Origin: Mycobacterium nebraskense
GTDB lineage: Bacteria; Actinomycetota; Actinomycetes; Mycobacteriales; Mycobacteriaceae
Reading direction: 5' to 3'
DNA: 64,000 nt
Assembly: GCF_002102255.1 (NCBI RefSeq)
Contig: NZ_LQPH01000171.1
Location: 1 to 64,000, forward strand
The number at the start of each line of letters is the position of its first letter. Position 1 is the stretch's first letter. Below, one piece after another: positions 46,224 through 55,031 of this stretch. The position numbers and the translations under genes were made by a program. The notes under the pieces were generated by a model, which saw only the letters and a list, made by a program, of their open reading frames with translations, was not told where the DNA came from and did no database searches.

Positions 46224-47210
46224 GTGCGCCGCTGGCCCGCGCGCCTCGGTGCCGTGCTGGCCGCCGTCATCGTCTCGGCACCGCCCTTGGCGGACGCCCA
46301 GGCCCCCGAATTCGACCTGCAGGCCCATCGGGGCGGACGTGGGGAGACCACCGAGGAGTCATTGCGGGCCTTTGCCAAATCACTCGAATTGGGCGTCAGC
46401 ACACTCGAACTCGACATCAACATCACCAGAGACGGGCAACCGCTGGTGTGGCACGATCCGGCGATCGACGCCGACAAATGCGCCGACACCCGACCCGCGT
46501 TCGCTAGCGATCCGCAGTATCCCTACGTCGGCAAGTTGGTGCATGAGCTCACCCTGTCGCAGATCCGTACGCTCGACTGTGGACGGCGTCTGCCCGAGTT
46601 TCCCGATGCCGAAGTGGTGCGGGGCAACAAGATAGCCATCCTGCCGGAGGTGTTTGCGCTCGCCGATTCCTACCGTGCCGCCGTGCGCTACAACATCGAA
46701 ACGAAAGTGGCGGCCGACCGGCCCGGCACTTCGGCCGATCCACAACAGTTCGTCGACGTGATACTGGCCGCGGTCAGATCGGCCGGCAAGGTCAGCCGCG
46801 TGGAGATCGAGAGCTTCGACTGGCGGACCCTTCCGTTGGTTCACCGGGACGAGCCGTCAATTCCGTTGGTGGCGTTGTACAACGAGGACACCTGGGTCCC
46901 TGATTCGCCATGGCTGGCCGGTGAGAACGCCGCCGACCCGGCTTTTGCAGGCGACCCGATGATCGGGGCGAAGCTGGTAGGCGCAGACATCGTCTCGCCC
47001 AGCTACCAGCTGGTCGCCGGCAAACCGTATGTCGATCGTGCGCATGCGTTGGGGCTCAAGGTAATCCCGTGGACGGTCGATGATGAGGCCACCATGCGCG
47101 AACAGATCGCCGATGGGGTCGACGGACTTATCACCGACTACCCGACCCTGTTGCGCAGCGTGATGGCCGAACTCGGGATGCCGCTGCCGCCGGCCTACCA
47201 CCGCGGTTAG
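46224..47210 (+). CDS. Secreted glycerophosphodiester phosphodiesterase
   Basis: A 328-residue GDPD TIM-barrel protein with a signal peptide (residues 1-25, cleavage near ADA-QA). Catalytic region: AHRGGRGETTEESLRAF (H35, R36), LELDINITRDGQPLVWHD (E62, D64, H77) and the late IETK segment with a metal-binding Glu. It would release glycerol-3-phosphate from phosphodiesters outside the membrane. It follows the methyltransferase gene by 5 bp. Its stop interlocks with the convergent transporter stop in TTAG. Confidence 0.88.
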   Translation: MRRWPARLGAVLAAVIVSAPPLADAQAPEFDLQAHRGGRGETTEESLRAFAKSLELGVSTLELDINITRDGQPLVWHDPAIDADKCADTRPAFASDPQYPYVGKLVHELTLSQIRTLDCGRRLPEFPDAEVVRGNKIAILPEVFALADSYRAAVRYNIETKVAADRPGTSADPQQFVDVILAAVRSAGKVSRVEIESFDWRTLPLVHRDEPSIPLVALYNEDTWVPDSPWLAGENAADPAFAGDPMIGAKLVGADIVSPSYQLVAGKPYVDRAHALGLKVIPWTVDDEATMREQIADGVDGLITDYPTLLRSVMAELGMPLPPAYHRG

Positions 47211-48448
47211 GCGCCGACCAGCCGCACTGACGCCCACAGCGCGAGGACCGCGACCACCAGCGAGGCAGGCACGGTGCACAGCCCGAGGCGGGTGTACTCC
47301 CCGACGCCGGCGTCGACATCGTGTCGGCGAAGCACGCGGCGCCACAACAGGTTCGACAGCGAACCGACGTAGGTCAGGTTCGGTCCGATGTTGACCCCGA
47401 GCAAGACGGCCAGGATGGCGACCGGTCCGCTCGGAGCGACCAGTGGCAGCAGCACCAGGGTGGCGGGCAGGTTGTTCACGACGTTGGCAAGTACGGCGGC
47501 CATCGCGGCGATGGCGAGCAGTGCGGGCAGTGTCGATCCGGTTGGCAGCACCGCCGACATCGCCCTGTCCATGCCGTTGAGCATGACGGCCCGCACGACG
47601 ACGCCCAGCGCAAGCACGAATACCAGGAACGACATGTGCGCCGAGCGCGCGATGTCGGCCACCGAGGTGTGCCGACGGCTCAGGCTGCGCGCGGCCAGCA
47701 CCGCGGCGCCGGCGAGCGCCACCCAGGCCGGGGCCACCCCGATGGACTGGGCCACCGCGAATCCGGCCAGCGTCAACCCGACGACCACCAAGACGAACAT
47801 CGGGGGCCGTGGCGCCGGCCCGGGTTGCTCCGGGTGGGGCTGCACGCGCAGGTCGGCGGCGAAAAACCCGCGAAACACCGCGTACAGAGTGACCACCACG
47901 CCCACCCACGGCAACGCCATCAACAGGGTGAACCGAGTGAACGAAAGGTTGGCGGCGTGAAACGCCAGCAGGTTGGTCAGGTTCGACACCGGCAGCAGCA
48001 GGGAGGCGCCGTTGGCCAGGTGCGCGGTGGCATAGGCGTACGGCCGCACCGGCGTTCGCAACCGGCGGACGGCGGCCAGCACCACCGGAGTGAGCAACAC
48101 CACCGCGGTGTCGAGGCTTAGCACGGCGGTGACCAAGGCGGCGACAACGAACACCCGCCGCAGCAGGCCGCCCGACCCGACGCGCCCGCGGGTGATCGCC
48201 GCACCCGCCGCCTCAAACAGGCCCTCGTCGTCGCACAGCTTGGCCAGCACCAGCACCGCGCCCAGGAACCCGACCACTCCCGAAAGCCCGGCCACTTCCT
48301 CGACGGCCTGATGCACCGATATAGCGCCGGCGGCGATCAGGACGAGGGCCGCGGGAACCGCCGCCACCGCCTCCGGCCAACCCCTCGGGCGCACGACTGC
48401 GAAGGCCAGGACGGCAGCGAGCAGCACCAGCGCAAGGGTCAGGGTCAA
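47207..48448 (-). CDS. arsB2: ArsB/ion-transporter-family membrane protein (arsB2-like)
   Basis: A 413-residue membrane protein of the ion transporter superfamily, with about 11 hydrophobic segments (for example GVVGFLGAVLVLAKLCDDEGLF and ANVVNNLPATLVLLP). It matches Rv3578 in position, length and type. The arsenite-efflux label is only by family; no arsenic-resistance partner genes are adjacent. It is the distal member of the minus-strand run headed by the Zur-like box, so metal or anion transport is plausible. Confidence 0.85.
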   Translation of the reverse strand: MTLTLALVLLAAVLAFAVVRPRGWPEAVAAVPAALVLIAAGAISVHQAVEEVAGLSGVVGFLGAVLVLAKLCDDEGLFEAAGAAITRGRVGSGGLLRRVFVVAALVTAVLSLDTAVVLLTPVVLAAVRRLRTPVRPYAYATAHLANGASLLLPVSNLTNLLAFHAANLSFTRFTLLMALPWVGVVVTLYAVFRGFFAADLRVQPHPEQPGPAPRPPMFVLVVVGLTLAGFAVAQSIGVAPAWVALAGAAVLAARSLSRRHTSVADIARSAHMSFLVFVLALGVVVRAVMLNGMDRAMSAVLPTGSTLPALLAIAAMAAVLANVVNNLPATLVLLPLVAPSGPVAILAVLLGVNIGPNLTYVGSLSNLLWRRVLRRHDVDAGVGEYTRLGLCTVPASLVVAVLALWASVRLVGA

Positions 48449-48463
48449 TGTTCGATAATCGCG

Positions 48464-49381
48464 TCAGGCCCATGGGTTCTCGCGCCGCCACACCGTCGGC
48501 AGGTGCAGCGCGACACCGTCCTGTGCGGCCAGCTCGTCGAGGATGCGGATCGACACGTCCAGGTCGTCGCCCGCGTAGGGCAGGGCCCGCAGTGGTTTCG
48601 ACAGCGGCCGGAAGAAGTCGTCCCAGTGAATGAGGATCACCCGGCGCGCCCCCACGGCGCGCACGGTCTCGGTCCAGTAGTCGATCACATATGACCTCGG
48701 CTGCAGCCCCAGCTGTCCCACGGACAGATAGACGGCATGGGCGCGGTGGCCGGCCAGTGCGCCCCTGACGAAACCGGCGCTGCCCTGGATCAGCAACCGC
48801 CCGCCCGACGGCCGGTGGTGCACCAGCGTCGACCAGGCCTCCCCGCAGCGGTAGGCGGACGCCTTGACCGGCGGGGTCAGCGGCGCGTCGATCGTGCCGG
48901 GGAACCGGTCCGGCTCGCAGTGGTGGGACTCCACGAGCGTCACGTCGTAGGCGCCCAACGCGATTGGTTCGCCGCTGGAGGCGACCACGAGACGGTCCTC
49001 GGGCAGCCCGAATCCGCGCCCGACGTTGGCCGCCGACCGTCCGCCGACCAGTCGTGCGCCGGTGCGGTCGGCGACCAGCGCGGAATCCAGCACGTGGTCG
49101 ATGTGGGTGTGCACCGGTACGACGGCCTCCAGCCGGGACACCTTGGCCCGGGCCAGGCAGCCGTCCACGCGCGCTGGGGACGGGGCCACCTTGCCGGCGG
49201 CCACCCGCGCCAGGCCCGGCCGGGAGAAGTAGCCGTCGGTCAGCAGCGCCGACAACCCGTCGTCGATGAGCAGCGTGGCCACGCCCATCCACGTCACCGA
49301 TAGGGACCTGGGTTCGGCGGCCGGCGCGTCGAACCGATCCGCGTACCGTGCGATGTCGGGCCGACCGAGTTTCAGCCGCAT
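48464..49381 (-). CDS. Metallo-beta-lactamase-fold hydrolase (Rv3577-like)
   Basis: A 305-residue MBL-fold protein with the zinc motif HTHIDH (H91, H93, D95, H96) and later histidines in VESHHCEPD and LIHWDDFF. Substrate unknown. It lies between pxpA (stop and start share a base) and the ArsB-like gene (15-bp gap). As a probable zinc enzyme in a Zur-headed run it may belong to a zinc-limitation programme, but this is inference. Confidence 0.85.
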   Translation of the reverse strand: MRLKLGRPDIARYADRFDAPAAEPRSLSVTWMGVATLLIDDGLSALLTDGYFSRPGLARVAAGKVAPSPARVDGCLARAKVSRLEAVVPVHTHIDHVLDSALVADRTGARLVGGRSAANVGRGFGLPEDRLVVASSGEPIALGAYDVTLVESHHCEPDRFPGTIDAPLTPPVKASAYRCGEAWSTLVHHRPSGGRLLIQGSAGFVRGALAGHRAHAVYLSVGQLGLQPRSYVIDYWTETVRAVGARRVILIHWDDFFRPLSKPLRALPYAGDDLDVSIRILDELAAQDGVALHLPTVWRRENPWA

Positions 49382-50139
49382 CAGCTGAACGCCCCGATCT
49401 CGAAGCCGGCGGCCTTGAGCCGGTCGCGCACGGCGGTCGCTATCTGGACCGCGCCGGGCGAATCACCGTGCACGCAAACCGATTCCACGCTGACCTCGAT
49501 CTGCGTGCCGTCGATGGCGGTGACCCGGCCGGAGGTCACCGTGCTCACCACGCGGTCGGCGATCTCCGCCGGGTCTTGCAGCACCGCGCCGGCTTCGCTG
49601 CGGGACACCAACTGGCCGTCCGCCAGGTAGGCGCGGTCGGCGAAGGCCTCGGCCACCGTGCGCAGGCCACGGCGCGCGGCCTCGTCGAAAAACGCCGAGC
49701 CCGCCATGCCAAGCACCGGCAGCGTCGGATCCACCATCCGCACCGCCTCCGCGACCGCGGCCGCCTGATCGCGGTGGGTCACGATCGCGTTGTACAGCGC
49801 GCCATGGGGTTTGACGTAGGACACCGCGGAACCCGATGCGCGCGCGATCGCCTGCAGCGCGCCGATCTGATACACCAGATCGGCGGCGAGGTCTTCGGCG
49901 GAAACGTCGATGAAGCGCCTGCCGAACCCGGCCAGGTCTCGATAGCCCACCTGCGCCCCGATGCGGACGCCGCGCCCGGCGGCCGACCGGCAGACCTGCA
50001 ACAGGCCGGCGGGATCCCCGGCATGGAATCCGCACGCCACGTTGGCGCTGGTGACGATCCGCAGCATGGCGTCGTCATCAGCGAGGCGCCAGACGCCGAA
50101 GCCCTCGCCCAGGTCGGCGTTGAGGTCGATACCGGCCAC
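49381..50139 (-). CDS. pxpA: 5-oxoprolinase subunit A (LamB/YcsF family)
   Basis: A 252-residue LamB/YcsF-family protein: MAGIDLNADLGEGFG, TSANVACGFHAGDP, YVKPHGALYN and VCVHGDSPGAV are family signatures. PxpA acts with PxpB and PxpC to hydrolyse 5-oxoproline to glutamate. No pxpB or pxpC gene is adjacent, which is unusual because the three normally cluster. It follows the permease gene by 21 bp in the same direction. Confidence 0.9.
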   Translation of the reverse strand: MAGIDLNADLGEGFGVWRLADDDAMLRIVTSANVACGFHAGDPAGLLQVCRSAAGRGVRIGAQVGYRDLAGFGRRFIDVSAEDLAADLVYQIGALQAIARASGSAVSYVKPHGALYNAIVTHRDQAAAVAEAVRMVDPTLPVLGMAGSAFFDEAARRGLRTVAEAFADRAYLADGQLVSRSEAGAVLQDPAEIADRVVSTVTSGRVTAIDGTQIEVSVESVCVHGDSPGAVQIATAVRDRLKAAGFEIGAFS

Positions 50140-50160
50140 CCACCCAGCTTATGGGGCACC

Positions 50161-51021
50161 TTAGGTGGCGGCCTCGCGGTGCCGCCCCAGCAGCCAGCAG
50201 AACAGATAGATCAGGAACGAAATCCCCGCGACGAAGACCGACACCGGGACACCGGGTGCCAGCGACAGCATGATGCCGCCGACAGCGGATATCTCGGCGA
50301 AGACGACCGAGGCCACCATCGCCGCCGCCGGGGAGGCCACCACTCGGGCGGCCGCGGCCGCCGGCGTGATCAGCAGCGACATCACCAGCAGGGCGCCGAC
50401 GATCTGCACGGCCTGAGCGGCCACCACACCGACCAGGGCGGCGAACACGATGCCCAGCGCGCGAACGGGTACGCCGCGGGCGGCGGCGACGTCGGGATCG
50501 ACGGTGGCGAACAGCAGCGGGCGGTAGCACGTCGCGATGACGGCGATGACGAGCAGGCACACCAGGGCCAGCATGGTCAGCCCGGTGTAGCCGACGCCGA
50601 CGATCTGTCCGGTGAGCAACGCGAAGCTGGTCGCGGTCCGGCCCGGGTAGAGGTAGATGAACAACACCGCCAGGCCCAGCCCGAATGCCAGCACCACGCC
50701 GATGACCGAATCGCGTTCACGGGCCCGCCGGCCCAGAACGCCGAACAGCGCGGCCGCCAAAGCGCTGCCGACCAGCGCGCCCACCCCCACCTCGGCGCCG
50801 ACCAGCAGCGCGAAAGCCGCTCCGGTCAAAGACAATTCGCTGGAACCGTGCACGGCGAACGACATCTGACGCATCACGATGAACGGCCCGATCAGCCCGG
50901 CCACCAGTCCCAGCAGCGCGGCCGCGAGCAGCGCTTGCTGGACGAAGTCGTGGCCGAGCAGGTGGGCGGTGATATCGAAGTCGAGCAGGTGGGCCAGGAC
51001 GTCGGTGAGCCGGTGGTTCAC
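50161..51021 (-). CDS. znuB: Metal ABC transporter permease (ZnuB-like)
   Basis: A 286-residue ABC-3 family permease with about eight membrane helices, including FVQQALLAAALLGLVAGLIGPFIVMRQMSFAVHGSSELSLTGAA, the family signature near residue 40, and GVPVRALGIVFAALVGVVAAQAVQIVGALLV. The GTG at 51021 overlaps the ATPase stop; the long open frame upstream overlaps the ATPase gene. Zinc is preferred as substrate because of the Zur-like operator, but manganese cannot be excluded. Confidence 0.87.
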   Translation of the reverse strand: MNHRLTDVLAHLLDFDITAHLLGHDFVQQALLAAALLGLVAGLIGPFIVMRQMSFAVHGSSELSLTGAAFALLVGAEVGVGALVGSALAAALFGVLGRRARERDSVIGVVLAFGLGLAVLFIYLYPGRTATSFALLTGQIVGVGYTGLTMLALVCLLVIAVIATCYRPLLFATVDPDVAAARGVPVRALGIVFAALVGVVAAQAVQIVGALLVMSLLITPAAAAARVVASPAAAMVASVVFAEISAVGGIMLSLAPGVPVSVFVAGISFLIYLFCWLLGRHREAAT

Positions 51022-51842
51022 GGGTGGGCCCAGTCGGTCGGCTCGCCCACCACCACGTAGCGGTCCTTGACCTTCACCACCTGGATGTCGGCCCGATACA
51101 GCATGGACAGTGTCTCCGTGGTCATCACCTCTTCGACGCTGCCGATCCGGAATCGCCCGTCGACCAGGTAAACCAGCCGGTCCACGTACGGCAGGATCGC
51201 GTTGACGTCGTGGGTGACGACGATGACGGTGGTCGCCGCATCCCGGCGGCGGCGGTCGATCAGCGCGGACACCAGCTTCGCGTTCGCCGGGTCCAGGGCC
51301 AGCAGCGGCTCGTCGCACAGCAGCAGCATCGGATCGCTGACCAGCGCCTGCGCGATGCGCATCCGCTGCAACTCGCCGCCCGACATCACGCCCACCCGGA
51401 CGTCCGCCAGGTGTTCGGCATTGACCTGTCGCAGCGCCTCGGCCACGGCCGCGCGCCGGCGGTCCCGGTCGGCGGATCGCAGTGGCATGCCGCCCCAGCG
51501 ATGTCCGTCGACGCCCAGCCGAACCAGGTCGCGTCCCCGAAGCATCACGTCGGGGTCCATCGGTCGGTGTTGGGGCACGTAGCCGACGCGTCCGCTGCCC
51601 GAGTTCATCGGCTTGCCGTCCACCAGCGCGACACCGGCGGACAGCGACAGCTGCCCCAGCAGCACCTTGAGCAGCGACGTCTTGCCGCTGCCGTTGGGGC
51701 CGAGGACGGCGATGAATTCGCCGCGCGACACCGACAGGTCCAGGTGGTCCCACAGCACGCGGTCGCCGAACGCCAGCCGGGCACCGCGCAGCGAGACGGT
51801 ATCCGGGTAGCGGTCGACGGCCGGGACCGCGTCGAGGCTCAC
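51018..51842 (-). CDS. znuC: Metal ABC transporter ATP-binding protein (ZnuC-like)
   Basis: A 274-residue ABC ATPase with Walker A GPNGSGKT (48-55), Q-loop VGYVPQHRPMDP, signature MSGGELQRM, Walker B LLLCDEPLLALDP and switch histidine VVTHDVN. Overlaps the genes on both sides by 4 bp. It energises the ZnuB-like permease. Confidence 0.9.
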   Translation of the reverse strand: MSLDAVPAVDRYPDTVSLRGARLAFGDRVLWDHLDLSVSRGEFIAVLGPNGSGKTSLLKVLLGQLSLSAGVALVDGKPMNSGSGRVGYVPQHRPMDPDVMLRGRDLVRLGVDGHRWGGMPLRSADRDRRRAAVAEALRQVNAEHLADVRVGVMSGGELQRMRIAQALVSDPMLLLCDEPLLALDPANAKLVSALIDRRRRDAATTVIVVTHDVNAILPYVDRLVYLVDGRFRIGSVEEVMTTETLSMLYRADIQVVKVKDRYVVVGEPTDWAHP

Positions 51843-52792
51843 GGCTGTACTGACCGGCGGGACTGGAGCGCGGCCAGCAGCTGGTTGACCGTGTTGTGCT
51901 GCCAGGTCAGGTAATCCATGCCGTCGGGCAGGGTCTCGCTCATTTCGGTCACCGGTACGCCCGCGCGCTGGGCGGCGTCCCGCACGCCGTTGATCGCGGC
52001 GGTGGACGTCTGCGGGTTGACCAGTAACGCCGACACCTGACGGTGGTCGATCAGGTCGAGGACGAACGCCATGTCGGCCGGCGAGGGATCCGTTTCGTTC
52101 TCGTTGGCCGCGGCGAAGGCGGGCGGAGTGCGATTGACCAGGCCGGATGCCGCCAGCAGGTAGTACCCGACGGGTTCGGTCGCGATGACCCCGGTGCCGC
52201 GGTAGGCGCTGGCGATGGCGTGTTCGGAGATGGCGATCGCGTCGGCGCCGCGGCAGAACTCGGCGGCGTTGGCGCGGTAGTCGGCGGCGTGGGCCGGGTC
52301 GATGGCGGCCACGCGGTCGGCGATGGCGAACGCGACCGATTTGGCGACGTCGAGGTCATAGAAGACGTGCTCGTTGGCCGGCTGCTTTCCCGCGGTGGCC
52401 CTCTTCAGGAACGAGTAGGCGCCGATCGACTTCACGCCGGGATGCCCGGCCAGCACCTGCTCCACCCACGGGTCATAACCGCCGCCGTTGTATACGACCA
52501 GGGTGGCGTCGGTGATGGCAGCGGCGTCCGAGGGGCTGGCTTGGTAGGAGTGCGGGTCGATATCGCCCCCGGTCAGGATGGAATTAACAGCTATGTGTCG
52601 GCCGGTGATGGCGCTCGCCACGCTGCCCCATACACCGGTGGAGGCCACGACGGTGGCCGCACCCGGATGCGCCGGGCTGCCGCAGCCGGTGGGCGCGGTG
52701 CCGGCGGCCAGCAGGACCAGCACGGCCGGCAGCCAACGCAGCGCGCTGGTCACTGCGATTAGTCCCCGCGTCAGCGCCATGCGCACGTCCAT
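51839..52792 (-). CDS. znuA: Metal ABC transporter substrate-binding lipoprotein (ZnuA-like)
   Basis: A 317-residue cluster A-I binding lipoprotein with signal peptide and lipidated C37 (APTGC). Candidate metal ligands are the His of DIDPHSYQ, the His of NEHVFYDL, a conserved acidic residue in VIATEPVGYY and a late Asp/Asn region. A His-rich zinc loop is not present. The start at 52792 has GAGAGGA 5 bp upstream; the longer frame upstream is non-coding. Zur-like box and promoter lie 36-60 bp upstream. Confidence 0.88.
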   Translation of the reverse strand: MDVRMALTRGLIAVTSALRWLPAVLVLLAAGTAPTGCGSPAHPGAATVVASTGVWGSVASAITGRHIAVNSILTGGDIDPHSYQASPSDAAAITDATLVVYNGGGYDPWVEQVLAGHPGVKSIGAYSFLKRATAGKQPANEHVFYDLDVAKSVAFAIADRVAAIDPAHAADYRANAAEFCRGADAIAISEHAIASAYRGTGVIATEPVGYYLLAASGLVNRTPPAFAAANENETDPSPADMAFVLDLIDHRQVSALLVNPQTSTAAINGVRDAAQRAGVPVTEMSETLPDGMDYLTWQHNTVNQLLAALQSRRSVQP

Positions 52793-52821
52793 GTCCTCTC
52801 GCCGGCCGGTCGGCCGACACA

Positions 52822-52853
52822 CAATACTAATGAAAATCGTTTCCATTACAAAG
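52822..52853 (-). promoter_or_regulatory. Zur/Fur-type operator and promoter of the znu operon
   Basis: A 21-bp AT-rich inverted repeat (52828-52848) with arms TAATG and CATTA around AAAATCGTTTC lies 36 bp before the ATG. On the minus strand it sits between TTGTAA (-35) and TAGTAT (-10), 16 bp apart, so a bound repressor would block RNA polymerase. The pattern fits mycobacterial Zur boxes, TGAAAAT-type palindromes. Confidence 0.7.
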
Positions 52854-52908
52854 TGACCAGTGGAAGCCGCGTAGGCGCGCATGCCGATTCGCTGTAGCGT
52901 CACCGAAC

Positions 52909-53988
52909 GTGAGTCCCGCACCGCGCCGGCGTGCGACGCTGGCATCGTTGGCGGACGAACTGAAGGTTTCCCGCACCACAATCTCGAACGCCTTCAACCG
53001 GCCGGATCAGCTCTCCGCCGACCTACGTGAACGCGTGCTCGCGACGGCCAAGCGGCTGGGTTACCCGGGTCCGGACCCGGTGGCGCGGTCGCTGCGCACC
53101 CGCAAGGCCGGCGCGGTCGGTCTGGTGATGGCCGAGCCGCTGACCTACTTCTTCAGCGACCCGGCGGCGCGGGATTTCGTCGCCGGAGTCGCGCAGTCCT
53201 GCGAAGAACTGGGGCAGGGACTGCTGCTGGTTGCCGTCGGGCCCGGCCGCAGCATGGAGGACGGGACGGGCGCGGTGCTCGGCGCCGGTGTGGACGGCTT
53301 CGTGGTGTATTCGGTCTGCGAAGAGGACCCGTACCTACAGGTCGTGTTGCAGCGCCGGCTGCCGGTCGTGGTCGTCGACCAGCCGAAGGGACTCTCCGGT
53401 GTGTCCCGGGTGGGTATCGACGACCGGGCGGCGATGCGTGAGCTGGCGGACTACGTGGTCGGGCTGGGACATCGCGAGATCGGGCTGCTCACCATGCGGC
53501 TGGGCCGGGAACGCCGTCAAGGGCTGGTGGACGCCGACCGGTTACGGTCGCCGGCCTTCGACGTGCAGCGCGAACGCATCATCGGGGTCTGGGAGGCGAT
53601 GACGGCCGCCGGCGTCGACCCCGACGCACTGACCGTCGTGGAGAGCTACGAGCACCTGCCGGACTCCGGTGGAACCGCCGCCAAGTCGGCGCTGGAGGCC
53701 AATCCGCGGATCACCGCGCTGATGTGCACGGCGGACATATTGGCCCTGTCCGCCATGGATTACCTTCGCGCACATGGCATTTACGTTCCCGGGCAAATGA
53801 CCGTCACCGGTTTCGACGGCGTGCCCGACGCGATCGGCCGGGGGTTGACCACGGTGTCGCAGCCGAGCCTGCAGAAGGGCCGCCGGGCGGGTGAGCTGCT
53901 GTTGAGTCCGCCGCGGTCGGGCCTGCCGGTCGCCGAGGTCTTGGACACCGAGCTGATCCGGGGCCGCACGGCCGGTCCGCCCGCTTAG
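52909..53988 (+). CDS. LacI-family transcriptional regulator (Rv3575c-like)
   Basis: A 359-residue LacI/GalR regulator. N-terminal HTH ATLASLADELKVSRTTISNAFNRPDQLS with hinge ARSLRTRKAGAVGLV, then a periplasmic-binding-protein-like effector domain (VDGFVVYSV, GHREIGLLTMR, TVTGFDGVPDAIGRGLTTVSQP). Effector unknown. It is divergent from znuA, with about 115 bp between starts. Orthologue of Rv3575c. Confidence 0.92.
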   Translation: MSPAPRRRATLASLADELKVSRTTISNAFNRPDQLSADLRERVLATAKRLGYPGPDPVARSLRTRKAGAVGLVMAEPLTYFFSDPAARDFVAGVAQSCEELGQGLLLVAVGPGRSMEDGTGAVLGAGVDGFVVYSVCEEDPYLQVVLQRRLPVVVVDQPKGLSGVSRVGIDDRAAMRELADYVVGLGHREIGLLTMRLGRERRQGLVDADRLRSPAFDVQRERIIGVWEAMTAAGVDPDALTVVESYEHLPDSGGTAAKSALEANPRITALMCTADILALSAMDYLRAHGIYVPGQMTVTGFDGVPDAIGRGLTTVSQPSLQKGRRAGELLLSPPRSGLPVAEVLDTELIRGRTAGPPA

Positions 53989-53994
53989 CCGTCT

Positions 53995-54096
53995 GCGGCG
54001 ACCCGCTTCGCCCGGCTGAGCCGCGCTTGCGATCGCCGCTATTCCTGATGGCGGCGACCCGCTTCGCCCCGGCTGAGCCGCGCTTGCGATCGCCGC
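53995..54096. repeat. Paired 45-bp dyad repeat (doublet 2)
   Basis: Two near-identical units (53995-54039 and 54051-54096, the second with one extra base) lie 11 bp apart. Each begins GCGGCGACCCGCTTCGCCC and ends GCGATCGCCGC. They share the GGCGACCCGCT...GCGATCGCC frame, unit length and spacing with the doublet at 7254-7355. The copy ends on the first base of the kstR stop codon, so it fills the whole convergent gap between the LacI gene and kstR, and may double as a bidirectional terminator. Confidence 0.8.
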
Positions 54097-54767
54097 TAGC
54101 CGCCGTTCTGATCCCCGATCAACAACCGCACTGCCAGGTCCAACCGCTTGCTCACGTCGGTCGCCGAGGCTCGCCGGGTGAGCCACGCGAGCAGGTTGGA
54201 CAGCCACACGTCGGAGATCACCCGGGCGATGTGGTACTGGTCCTCGGTCGGTTCGCCGTCGGCCATCGCCCGGGCGAACATGGAATCGATGAGTTTCTCG
54301 ACCTGGTCGACCTCGCTGGCCGCGGACGCGTCGGCGAAGACGTAGGCACGCGTCATGGCCTCGGTGAGCAGGGGATTGCGCTGCATCGCGCGGTTGAGCT
54401 TGCCGACCATGAAGTTCAGCCGCTGAAACGGCGTACCCCCGGCGACCGACGAGCGGTCGGTCTTGGCGTCGATGCGGCCGAACTCCCGGCCCAGGGCCGA
54501 CACCAGCAGGTGCACCTTCGAGGGGAAATACCGGTACAGCGTGCCCACCGCCACGTCGGCGCGGTCCGCCACGGCACGCATCTGCACCGCTTCATACCCA
54601 CCCTTGGACGCGATGGCCATGGTGGCATCCAGGATCCGCTTGCGGCGTTCCCGCTGGGCCTCCGAGCCCAGTTCGGACTCTGCCAATACCGCCACGTTCA
54701 CCACCTCGCGCGGCTGCGAGTCGGAAGCGCGGCTCGCGTTGGCCCTCGAGTTGGCGCTGGCTGGCAT
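54096..54767 (-). CDS. kstR: TetR-family repressor KstR
   Basis: A TetR-type regulator of cholesterol catabolism. HTH in ILDATMAIASKGGYEAVQMRAVADRADVAVGTLYRYFPSK; a ligand domain that in M. tuberculosis binds CoA thioesters of cholesterol metabolites. The ATG at 54767 gives 223 residues with an AGGAG site about 11 bp upstream; a GTG at 54695 after GAGGTG gives 199 residues, the length of the H37Rv annotation, and is a real alternative. Its stop lies at the edge of the dyad repeat. A KstR box lies between it and fadE34. Confidence 0.93.
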   Translation of the reverse strand: MPASANSRANASRASDSQPREVVNVAVLAESELGSEAQRERRKRILDATMAIASKGGYEAVQMRAVADRADVAVGTLYRYFPSKVHLLVSALGREFGRIDAKTDRSSVAGGTPFQRLNFMVGKLNRAMQRNPLLTEAMTRAYVFADASAASEVDQVEKLIDSMFARAMADGEPTEDQYHIARVISDVWLSNLLAWLTRRASATDVSKRLDLAVRLLIGDQNGG

Positions 54768-54908
54768 GTGAAGGGTTGCTCCTGTTCCTGGCGGCTCGCT
54801 TGCAAACGATACGCATGCTGAGTGTGAATTTCCCACCTCCGTACCGCCGGGACAGCCGCGTGTGCTGCTGTGATGGCGTTCGACTTGACGGTCGATCGCT
54901 GGCACTAT

Positions 54909-54922
54909 TAGAACACGTTCTA
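54909..54922. promoter_or_regulatory. KstR box between kstR and fadE34
   Basis: TAGAACACGTTCTA matches the KstR consensus TNNAACNNGTTNNA with fully symmetric half-sites (TAGAAC/GTTCTA). It lies in the 264-bp divergent gap and probably controls both kstR (autorepression) and fadE34. Confidence 0.88.
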
Positions 54923-55031
54923 GTCTGCGACGAGGCGGGTTGCGCAGCGACCCGAGGCAAGCAGGAGAATCGAGAGCTAGGGGTCGTAGGCCCCACGTCA
55001 CGTCGAGTCGAAGGACGCGGAGGTCCCGAGG

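Noticed and set aside
49348-51060. A 570-codon plus-strand frame over pxpA and znuB
   Set aside because: Antisense to well-supported genes; rich in His, Gln, Asp and Gly without a fold pattern.
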